Source of the DNA: Malurus cyaneus samueli
Lineage: Eukaryota > Chordata > Aves > Passeriformes > Maluridae
Reading direction: 5' to 3'
Assembly (NCBI GenBank): GCA_009741485.1
Contig: CM019217.1
Span: forward strand, 41,755,298-41,819,297
Length of the DNA: 64,000 nt
Below are positions 13,587 through 22,026 of this stretch, one piece after another (the first letter of the stretch is position 1; every line of letters starts with the position of its first letter). The position numbers and the translations under genes were made by a program. The notes beneath the pieces were generated by a model that made no database searches, had not been told where the DNA came from, and was given only the letters and a program-made list of their open reading frames with translations.

Positions 13587-14592
13587 TGTCACCATTTGAA
13601 AGACAGGTATTTGCTAATGAAGGCAGGGAACCCCTATGAGCCCAAACACCAGTGGTGGCATATGACCCCTCTCCTCCGAGTTATTACAACGACTCCCTGA
13701 ACAAGAAAAAAAGTTACGGATTATAACCCAATGGCGCGAATACGCCGCGAGATAAAAATGAAATAACAGTAATCTTTACTGCAACTAATACTATATAGAC
13801 CTATAACCAAGGTGAAACAAGAAAGTAGCGGATGAACCAAGATGCAACCAAACAAGCGCCCACCGCACATGAACAACCCCAATTCCAAAAAGACCTACCA
13901 GTGAGGAAAACAAAGCCTTCAAGAACAGTCCCTCCCTTACTTGGCACAGTACATTACACTCTGTGGATTCCAAAGTCAAGGCAGCGGCGCCGCTGGCCTA
14001 CCCGGCCTGAGCAGGCAAAGAGTCGACACGATCGCTCCTCAGGAATTCTCCGGCCACGGAACTGGTAGGTGCAAATCATCATCGCATAACTCGGCCTGAG
14101 GATTCAGATCTCTCGCGTTTAGCATGGGACAGACCGACACAAGATGGCAGAGGTGGACGAAGAAAAGTTTCTTCTGCAAACTCACAGAGGAAAAACTGCT
14201 AGGTGCTCTTCTGGACAGCAAAGAAACCCAGGACAGCAAAGAGACGAGCAGGAATCCCACGGACCCGAGACGGGATGGAGCAGAGTTCCCCTCCTGAAAC
14301 TGGAGTCCTAGCAAAACCACCGCCGAGCAAAAAGCACGAGGCGCCAGCAGGGAAAACCCCTCTCCCTCCCAAACCGCGAGAGAAAAAAAAAGAAAAACAA
14401 AACCCCTCCCCAGTCCCCCACCCCACCACACAAAAGCTTCTCCCCACCTAGGGCGTGCCCACAGGTGCAATTGTCTCCCCAATCGCCCGGCCATTAACAA
14501 AATAGGTCGGCCATCAAGGTATCCCAGCAACAAATGGGAGGGAAGAAACAAAATTCAAGTGAACAAAAAGAAAGGAATTTTAACCCACAACA
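13587..14592 (-). repeat. 3' LTR of the ERV (irregular copy)
   Basis: This LTR starts TGTCACC and ends CACAACA on the plus strand. It is 1006 bases against 845 for the other LTR. From about 14230 to 14592 the two copies match almost base for base, differing mainly in the length of C and A runs. From about 13622 to 14210 this copy has many single and multiple extra bases scattered through otherwise alignable sequence. That pattern resembles uncorrected long-read error rather than natural divergence, because the neighbouring part of the same LTR is nearly unchanged. Confidence 0.92.
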
Positions 14593-14596
14593 TTAT

Positions 14597-14618
14597 CCAC
14601 CCAATTTTTTTCCTTCCC
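14597..14618 (-). promoter_or_regulatory. Polypurine tract of the ERV
   Basis: On the minus strand this reads as an almost pure purine run (starting GGGAAGGAAAAA, ending GGGTGG), four bases from the inner edge of the 3' LTR. A polypurine tract in this position primes plus-strand DNA synthesis in retroviruses. Its placement confirms the minus-strand orientation. Confidence 0.8.
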
Positions 14619-17600
14619 ATACCATTTGATTAATACCTACACATCACATATATGGACCAAACCCCGGCTATGTAACTAATTATATAACTACAGACTCATA
14701 CCCACTTATAGACATAGCAATTGGTAGGGTAGATGAAATGATACCCTAGGATTTACTAGTTAGCCTGATTGCTCGCTTTAGTATCAGAGGAACAACAACT
14801 GTTGGGTGTTCCCCATTGATGAAGAGTGGAATAGATATCCCTAGGACATGCTCAATAAAGGAGTGGTCTCACGGCACACTAGTCCATCAATTTCGCCCTG
14901 ACAAAGTAGAGGGCTACTAGGTGGGATTTTAATTGACCCCCGTAGTTCTCCTTGCCTGCGATCACCCACCAGTGTGTGTACGTGAGTTCCGCATGAGCAG
15001 AACGTGCGAACTACCTCTAGGATGCGCGCTATTGGTCCATTGGTGCAGCGCGACATATAGAATAACTCACAGAACAGGTGCTTTTTTCCGATATCGCAGA
15101 CTACCGGGCGTGACGCTGCACGGAACTTCAGTTTATCTATCCTCATTCTAGGTCGCATGCGGAAGGGCTCAACGGTTTGGGGGCGCGGACCGGAGCATCG
15201 AGTTGGTGGGCCTCGATGTTTCGGTTAACTTGCAGCGACGTGGCTATGTGTGCTTGCAAGTGATATCATCACCAGTGCTTGGGAAAGTTCACACCCGGCG
15301 ACCCGATGTTGGCTGTCTAAGTGGGTGTGTGATGCACGGTGGTCATCGTTGCAGCGTGTGTCAGTGCTCTTGCCCTAGGCAAGTGGCGGAGTGGCATGGA
15401 CACAACAGTGGCGATCAAGGGAATATGGCTACTCACCATTCCACCATGCCTCGTGTTCCCCTCAGCTCGCGTCACGTGGTAGGATCGCCGGCTGTTTGTT
15501 GCAATATCTCTGGGGGCATTCCACGATTGTTCTGTCTCACGCACTCAGAAATGGTCTTTGTTTTCTGGTCAGATAGGAACATGCTAACCAAAGACCTGTG
15601 GTTTCAAGGACTCCAGGATCGAGTGACTGACGGGGCTGGGTGTGGGAGAGTACGCTAGCTTAGTTGGCGGATGACGGCAACAGGGGTAGGTGCGTGGCCT
15701 ACCATACCAGTGGGTAGGGCTAGATTCTACGACCCTAAGGACCATGTGTAGACACCTTTTAGCCATTGGAACGTGATTCTTGCCCCTGACGGGGGAGAGA
15801 ACTCGGCCTTCTTGCGGGCTCTAGACTGTTGAGGTGTGATAGGTCAACCTGCCGGCCGTGTGCGTACTTTACTTGTAGCCCAGCGCTGACTCCCCGCATC
15901 ACAGATCCGGGGCCATACTCCACCCGTTTGGCCTCATGATGGCCAGCGCCTCGCTCATCACAGTCGGATGGATAATCCCTGGGACGAAAGTCTTACTGAG
16001 TTCGGCATGGTTAGATCCACCCCTCGACGTGACTACGTATTGGCCGTTGACATCACCTCCTCATCAATCAGCATTAAGGCAGTACTCTTTCTCGCCGCAT
16101 AGAGCTTGGAGAGCCAAGGGTGGTCCAGCCGCGCGCCTCCTCTCCAGCCCCACTCTCGCGGCCTCGCTCGCCACCACTCTGCCGCTCGCAGAATTGACTG
16201 CTCGCCCTATCCCGGTGGCGCCTCTCACACGTGCCGCTCCTCCGCTCCCATACAGGCCCCACCACTCATGCGCTGGAGACTGTAACGCCACCATGACACG
16301 CCTAAGCGCGACTCATGGGGTCCCATCTGATGCTAAGGAACACAACTCACTCCTCTGTGTCTTACCAACTTCGCGACGAGTCAGAGTTCTGGGATAAGCG
16401 GTCATTCTGTTGCCGCTCCGATCTACTGCTCGCTTACTTACCTCGGTGGCTCCTAGAAGAGGTGCGGCCGGCTCTTAGGGGTAACAACATTGGAGGCCCG
16501 CTGCCTACATTGGGCCGATGTGGCAGGTATGCTAGTGCCATATCTCAAGCCCCGGGCCTCAGTACTGAATGTCTATTCTTGTGGCGTTCAGATCGCCCCG
16601 AATGTGCGTTTGCTGGCCTCCTGAGTGACCAATCTGGCACTTATAGTCCACCGTTGTGCAGACCGACCCCCTCACCAAAGCCGCGTTAGACAGCTTTACC
16701 CTATCTCCAGTAAATATGCTGTAAAGTGGAGCTTTTGGACCACTTCCCTGTGCTCGAGCGCGGACGATACCAGGGCCAGCTTTGGGCATGGGCCGTTTGA
16801 GTAACTCTCATTCGGATAGTGGATCGATCCACCATTCTAAGCGTGCGTGGCCTGTGCAAGAACCTGCATCGTGTGGGTCACTTCCCAGGAACTCTCTCTC
16901 GGCTGCATAATGTCCACTTTCGGTCTCATTGCCGTGACATATTGCGCCATAGAGAGTCCGATCAAGTGGAAACAAGAGCGTTAGTGTTTTTTCTAGTGGA
17001 CGCTCTGGCAGTTGTTGTACAGCTGAGCTTCCGCTTCACGCCACGGTGTCAACTGTCTGTTCTTGCTCTTCGTTGCGTGCGGGCTAAGAGGTAGTCAGTT
17101 TTATGCAGTATGGGTGCGCGAGGTCGCTTTGCTAGATTATCTCTCCGCAGGGTCAGACTATCTCACAGGGCGATACTCTGCAGGTTCTGCCATAGTGCGG
17201 GCTCCCACAGCCTGCGGTGAAAATCCGAGAAGCCAAATCAAATTTGACTCCCGAGAGGAGCTAAGCCAAGGTCTTTCCTGGGTGGCGGAGGGGTGTGCGC
17301 AATGGGATACGCGTCTCCTCTTTAAGAGAGTGGCCAACCCCAGCGACACTGGTCACATCTTGAAGTACAGCCAGATCGTTTGAGCGGCTTGTCCTTGCGT
17401 GAGAGTCTGGGTGGGTGTTCCGAATCCCGCCTCTCTGAAGCAGCATATAGGACTGCAAGCACTCATAGGCTTGCCAAGTATGACTTCTCTCGTGGGGCTG
17501 TTGAGATTGAGGCCTCAGATTTCCCAATCGCGCGCGGTCATGCTTCGTTGCTCCAGCAAATGCCCATCGCTGAGAGCAGGAGCCTCGAGTACTCACTCAG

Positions 17601-17860
17601 GCTGCAACTCTGTCTGCAAAGCTCCGCTCGGATCACGGAGCCCATCCGCTCCCGAGCTGTGGTCAGGTGTAGGACCACAGAGGTTAGAACGCATGCGTCC
17701 TACCACCTCTCGGGCGTTGCCTGGTCCTGACATGCGCGCGAATGCGCTCTGTGCAGCTTAGGGCTACAGGGTCGCTGCAGAAATTCGCGACGTGTTGCAT
17801 GAAGGACCTAGCTTGATCTGGGTGACAGCGCTTCTTGGCTGCACTTTTCAGGCCCCCAGT
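14619..17860 (-). pseudogene. Unreadable 3' pol / integrase region of the ERV
   Basis: By position this 3.2-kb interval should hold RNase H, integrase and any env, ahead of the polypurine tract. No continuous homology can be read. CpG dinucleotides are frequent, unlike the flanking bird DNA, and frames are short or compositionally driven. Faint echoes remain on the minus strand: pol-like codons persist past 17860 with extra bases interspersed, an RNase H-like patch lies near 17450-17560, and a G-Q-Y-V-V-T-like patch lies near 16025-16045 where the integrase core would be expected. These echoes are weak. The simplest reading is a poorly corrected assembly fill; real scrambling or a foreign insert is not excluded. 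Confidence 0.5.
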
Positions 17861-18620
17861 GGAAATCATTTTTCTTGCGGGTCACCAAGTAAGAGGGCTC
17901 ACGATCTGGCTGTTTTTGGGATGTGCATCCTCCAAAAGCCAATGGCACCCAGGAAAGCCTGTGTCTCCTTTTTGCTGGTCGGTGGAGACATCGACGTGAT
18001 CTTATTGATGACCTCGGTGGAATCTGAGCGTCCATCTTGCCACTTTACCCCCAGGAACTGGATCTCTCGAGCAGGTCCCTTCACTTTGTTCCTTTTTATA
18101 GCAAAGCCGGCTTTCAGGAGAATCTGGATGATCTTCTCCCCTTTCTCAAATACTTCTGCTGCTGTATTCCCCCACACAATGATGTCATCGATATACTGAA
18201 GATGTTCCGGAGCCTCACCCTTTTCCAGCGCAGCCTGGATCAACCCATGGCAGATGGTGGGGCTGTGCTTCCACCCCTGGGGCAGCCGGTTCCAGGTGTA
18301 CTGCACACCCCTCCAGGTGAAGCAAACTGAGGCTCACTCTGCGCCAGAGGAATGGAGAAGAACGCGTTGGCGATGTCAATGGTGCGTACCACTTCGCAGC
18401 TTTGGACTCCAGCTCGTACTGGAGCTCCAGCATGTCCGGCACGGCAGCGCTCAGCGGTGGGGTCACTTCATTTACGCCACGATAGTCCACAGTCAATCTC
18501 CATTCTCCTCAGATTGCGCACAGCCAGATGGGGCTGTTGAAGGTGAGTGGGCCTTGCTGACCACCCTTGGCTCTCCAGCTCTCGGATCATCTTATGGATG
18601 GGGATCACGGATCTCGATTC
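17861..18620 (-). pseudogene. ERV reverse transcriptase (broken)
   Basis: RNA-dependent DNA polymerase domain of the ERV pol. On the minus strand the order is V-D-Y-R (about 18480-18492), L-P-Q-G-W (L-P-Q-G codons at 18274-18285), S-P-T-I-C-H, the catalytic Y-I-D-D (18184-18195) followed by I-I-V-W-G, then F-L-G-V-K-W and a connection segment with F-L-G-A-I-G-F-W. The reading frame changes near 18385 (just after K-W-Y-A), near 18325, and again near 17905. All fit single-base indels. The L-P-Q-G-W and Y-I-D-D context is typical of ERVL-like avian elements. Both catalytic aspartates of Y-I-D-D are present, but the broken frames mean no intact enzyme is encoded as written. Confidence 0.92.
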
Positions 18621-18699
18621 GTCCGGTACTGCTGGCGATGCACTGTCGAGGTGGACCTGGAACGTGCTGCTCTTCCACCTTCAGGAGTCCAACTGCAAG

Positions 18700-19045
18700 A
18701 AGGTTCTCGGATAGTCCAGGCAAGGTGTTCAGCTGTCTGATGCCCTCTACCTCCACAGCAGCTATTCCAAAAGCCCATTTGAGTCCTTTTGGGTCTTTGA
18801 AAAAAACATTCCGGAGGAAATCTATGCCCAGAATGCATGGGGCCTCCGGACCAGTCACATGGGATGTTTGCCACTCCTCCCAGTCAGGCTCACCTCAGCT
18901 TCCAACCAGTCAACTCCTGTGATCCCCCTGTCACTCCTGCAATAGAAATGGTTTCTGCCCCCACGTGCCCCGATGGCATGAGGGTACACTGCGCTCCCGT
19001 GTCAACCAATGCTTCGTATTTTTGTGGCTCTATGTGCCAGGCCAT
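18700..19045 (-). pseudogene. ERV aspartic protease (broken)
   Basis: Retroviral protease domain between gag and reverse transcriptase. The catalytic D-T-G lies at 18995-19003 in the context A-L-V-D-T-G-A-Q-C, followed on the minus strand by T-L-M-P-S-G, and closes with the I-L-G-I-D-F-L block at 18814-18834 that often marks the end of this domain. The D-T-G and I-L-G-I-D-F-L blocks sit in different local frames, with a break in between (about 18860-18900). The following segment, rich in L-P-G-L-S type residues, links to reverse transcriptase. Retroviral proteases act as dimers to cleave Gag and Pol; this copy is unlikely to be functional as written. Confidence 0.82.
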
Positions 19046-19248
19046 CGGATCACACCGTCCAGAAGACACGGTTATCCCATGCCTCTACTTGGCCAGAGGC
19101 AGGGCCCCTCTAACCTGGGTATCTCCCTTCCATGGGACACCTACAGGTCCCTCCAAGGGAATCAGACATATCATCTCCCCCTCCATTGCATCTAGTGGGT
19201 TGGCTGTGGGAAGCTGAGGCTACTTTCCTTTTAGAAAGGCCGCCTTGG

Positions 19249-20749
19249 CTAGTGTTTTCCCCTTTGAGTTGACGTACCCGGGCTGCAGGGCAGAAGTGGG
19301 TTTCCATCCCACCTACTCATGTCTTCCCCTTGGTCACACAGGAAGAACCACATCTCAGCTCGTGGGGTTACCTCTTTCCCTTGCTGGGGGACGTGGACTC
19401 TGGTGTTGGGGCCTGAGACCTGCACTTGCCACACTTTCTTCCTCATCTCCTTCATCTCTTCTTTCATCTCCTTCAACTCCTCTTGGAGGTCTTTAACCAC
19501 AGCAGAGACGTGAGCCTGCATTGGGCTATTGATCATACTCGCGTAATACCGGAGCCTGTTGGCTACAGAACCCACTGTCTCTCGGTTTTCATCAGCATTA
19601 ATCATGGCAATGAAGGTGGCATACTGAGATGGCCCATGACTCGCCAGGTTCCATAGCATTTGTCCGGTGCACCTGACCTGATCAGGATCATTATGATGCT
19701 GCCCATCCCTTCCAAAGAGCACCTCCATTACTCCTACTTTCTGAGCCTGGATCCCTTCCTCAACGGTCTTCCAGGGCATTCTACATGTAGTCCTGCACCC
19801 TGTCTCTGTGGACAAACCTCTTCTCTTAACTCATTAAGAGCGTCCCAGAGAGAAAGGGGCCCTGGCTCCCTCACAAATACCTGATTAATACCCTCATCTT
19901 TGGTCAAGCCTCCCAAATGCCTTGCCTCACTGTTATCCAATTTCACACTTGAGCCCATAAGGTCCCAAACCCGAAGTAACCAGGTTGACCAAGCCTCGCC
20001 TGCTTTTTTCTCGATGTCTTTTCGCACCTTGCGGAGGGTGTCATATGGCAGGGTCTCAGTGATTATTTCTGGCTCCGTCTCTCCTGCTGGTTGTGAGGGC
20101 CCTGGTTCCCATCATCATTAGCTGAGCTACCGATTTGGTTTTATACTTCTTCCTCTGCACAGGGGCTACTGCAGCCGGTTGTGGTTGGCTTTGCGGTTCA
20201 GCCAGAACCTGGACAGGTGTAACGTCCGTGGGTTCCACTGCTGTGCCATCACCCCTTTCCTCTTTGGAGCAGGGAGAGGGTTTCCGCCAGCTGGGAAAGA
20301 CGTATTCCCTCAGCCCCTGGTGCATCTTCGCATCTCCTCCACCAGTACCTTTACCCACTCTGGGGGCTATCTCCTCCACCAGTACCCCACCCACTCTGGG
20401 CATTTAGTTTCTGATGTAGGTTGTTCAGCAGGGTCAGGCAGTGGGACAGGTCCGGCTTGGGTGATGGGTCAGGCTCTGTGGTCATCCCTAGCCTCTGGAG
20501 CGGCATCCCTGGTCTCCGTGGCACCATCCCTGGTCTCCGTGGCACCATCCCTAGTCTCTGGGGCACCATCCCTGGTCTCCTGGCAACATCCCCGTCTCTG
20601 GGCAACATCCCCGGTCTCCGTGGCATCCCTGTTCTGGGGCAGATGTTAGAGTTTTGCCCAGGGCAGTCTCACCATTTCCTTCAATGTTTAACAGAATATG
20701 CATATTAGCATAATGTAGTTGGCATCTAGGGGAAAAAGGACCCTTCAAT
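19249..20749 (-). pseudogene. ERV gag (broken)
   Basis: Structural polyprotein region of the ERV, split over at least three frames: about 20749-20056, 20027-19734 and 19815-19249. The middle segment contains W-S-T-W-L-L-R-V-W-D and a capsid-like region with E-A-R-H-L-G-G. The last segment (188 codons open) has S-Q-Y-A-T-F-I-A-M-I-N, then a charged coiled coil of repeated E-L-K-E-M-K-E type (residues ~104-130, 19506-19426), and ends with W-F-F-L-C-D-Q-G-E-D-M. No C-x2-C-x4-H-x4-C zinc knuckle is visible, as expected of ERVL-like Gag. Breaks near 20090 and 19790 look like small indels. The true start codon is uncertain. Confidence 0.78.
20481..20639 (-). repeat. 21-bp minisatellite inside gag
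   Basis: About eight tandem units of 18-22 bases share the core CATCCCTGGTCTCCG on the plus strand. On the minus strand they encode a heptapeptide repeat, R-R-P-G-M-V-P and variants such as Q-R-L-G-M-V-P, within a frame open from 20626 to 20351. Units of 19 and 22 bases would shift the frame, although neighbouring length changes partly compensate. It is a Pro/Arg/Met-rich low-complexity segment near the Gag N-terminus. Length variation between copies of this ERV family would be expected. Confidence 0.85.
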
Positions 20750-21153
20750 CTGATGGAGTAGCCCCAAATAAAAGGTGAAAGGTGGGAGAATGATTCCCCT
20801 GGTGTTATTTCCTCACAGTAGGTACCATTATTAACCCAACTCCAGAAGCATGCACTTAGTGTGTGATAGCCCTGTATCCATGTGCCTGCTGTCAGAGAAG
20901 TTAAAAATCCACGAATTCCTCACCTTATTCACCCACTGTGTGAATTGAATAATGGCCACGTGGTCTTAGTCAAAGGACCCATGTTCAGGAAAGGAGCTGC
21001 AAATGGGAAAATACGGCACAAGTATGTGCCACCAACCAAGGTATGCTGACCACATGATGACGCTTAGTAAAATTCCTACACGCTGAACACAAAGATACTC
21101 ACCCAAAAAACTTTTATTCCTTTTGCACCCCTTTTCCTCTCTTGTGCCCTCGA
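20750..21153 (-). other. ERV leader between primer-binding site and gag
   Basis: This is the 5' untranslated leader of the provirus on the minus strand, between the primer-binding site and the first gag-like frames. A retroviral leader normally carries the packaging signal and a splice donor; neither could be fixed here from sequence alone. No long frame is present apart from one of 68 codons without recognisable motifs. Confidence 0.6.
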
Positions 21154-21171
21154 GCCTCTGCGTGGGCGCCA
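21154..21171 (-). other. ERV tRNA primer-binding site, lysine-like
   Basis: On the minus strand the 18 bases read TGGCGCCCACGCAGAGGC, beginning five bases inside the 5' LTR. TGGCGCCC is the start shared by lysine-tRNA primer sites of many retroviruses, and the following GGCTCGAG also matches lysine-type sites, but the middle positions diverge. A lysine tRNA is therefore the likely primer, not proven. A CCA-complementary TGG at this exact position supports the assignment of the right LTR as the 5' LTR. Confidence 0.75.
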
Positions 21172-21176
21172 AATTC

Positions 21177-22021
21177 TGTCACCGTTTGAAAGACAGGTAT
21201 TTGCTAATGAAGGCAGGGACCCCCCTTGGAGTGGTGGCTATGACCCCCTTCCCTCCGAGTTATTACAGCTTTGAAAAAAAAGGGCTTTCAGGCAGGAATA
21301 GGGGTAAAAGGAATAACAGTTTTTACTAATATATATAGATAGAACAAGGTGAAACAAAGTAGCGATGACAATGCAACAACAGCGCAGTCCAAACCTAGTG
21401 ACAGCCTTATAGAAACAGTCTCCTTCTTGGCAAGATTACACTTGGGTTGGCAGCGGCGCCGCTGGCCCCCGGCTGAGCAGGGAGGGCACGATCGCTCCTC
21501 GAGATGCAGGGACGTGGTGGTGCATCCCGCTGGCTCAGATCTCTCGCGGCTGGGACAAGACCGACACAAGATGGCAGAGGTGGATGAAGAAGAGTTTCTC
21601 TGCAAAACTCACAGCGGAAAAACGCCGGTGCTCCTCTGGACAGCAAGAAACCCAGGACAGCAAAGGAGACGAGCAGGAATCCCACGGACCCGAGACGGGA
21701 TGGAGCAGAGTTCCCCCTCCTGAAACTGGAGTCCTAGCAAAACCACCGCCGAGCAAAAAGCACGAGGCGCCAGCAGGGAAAACCCCTCTCCCTCCCAAAA
21801 CCGCGAGAGAAAAAAAAAAGAAAAACAAAACCCCCTCCCCAGTCCCCACCCCACCACACAAAAGCTATCTCCCCACCTAGGGCGTGCCCACAGGTGCAAT
21901 TGTCTCCCCAATCGCCCGGCCATTAACAAAATAGGTCGGCCATCAAGGTATCCCAGCAACAAATGGGGGAAGGAAAAAATTTCAAAGTGAACAAAAAGAA
22001 AGGAATTTTAAACCCACAACA
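21177..22021 (-). repeat. 5' LTR of the ERV
   Basis: An 845-base LTR beginning TGTCACC and ending CACAACA on the plus strand, so it has the TG...CA ends required by integrase. It carries the promoter and polyadenylation region of the provirus. A TATATATA-like stretch lies at about 21328-21338 on either strand; whether it is the TATA box is unknown. Long A and C runs near 21809-21840 are the main places where it differs from the matching part of the other LTR. This copy reads cleanly and is probably the better record of the family LTR. Confidence 0.92.
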
Positions 22022-22026
22022 CTCAG
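22022..22026. repeat. Target-site duplication, right copy
   Basis: CTCAG follows the CACAACA end of the right LTR and matches 13582-13586 exactly, completing the 5-bp duplication around the provirus. Confidence 0.9.

Larger units (their letters stand above)
13587..22021 (-). mobile_element. Full-length endogenous retrovirus, ERVL-like, minus strand
   Basis: An 8.4-kb provirus runs on the minus strand with two LTRs, a tRNA-type primer-binding site beside the right LTR, a polypurine tract beside the left LTR, and gag, protease and reverse transcriptase remnants in the expected order. The L-P-Q-G-W and Y-I-D-D-I-I-V-W-G style of the reverse transcriptase, the 5-bp target duplication and the lack of a visible CCHC knuckle in Gag suggest an avian ERVL-like (class III) lineage. 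That classification is from memory of the family and was not computed. No env was recognised. Several single-base frame breaks mean no intact polyprotein is encoded as written; some may be sequence errors rather than decay. Confidence 0.9.

Noticed and set aside
15203..16397. 151- and 153-codon plus-strand frames inside the ERV
   Set aside because: They run against the direction of the provirus, in the region of doubtful sequence quality and high GC; no motif is visible.
20481..20639. Short tandem repeats considered as a CRISPR array
   Set aside because: Units abut with no spacers, lie in the gag frame of an ERV, and the genome is avian.
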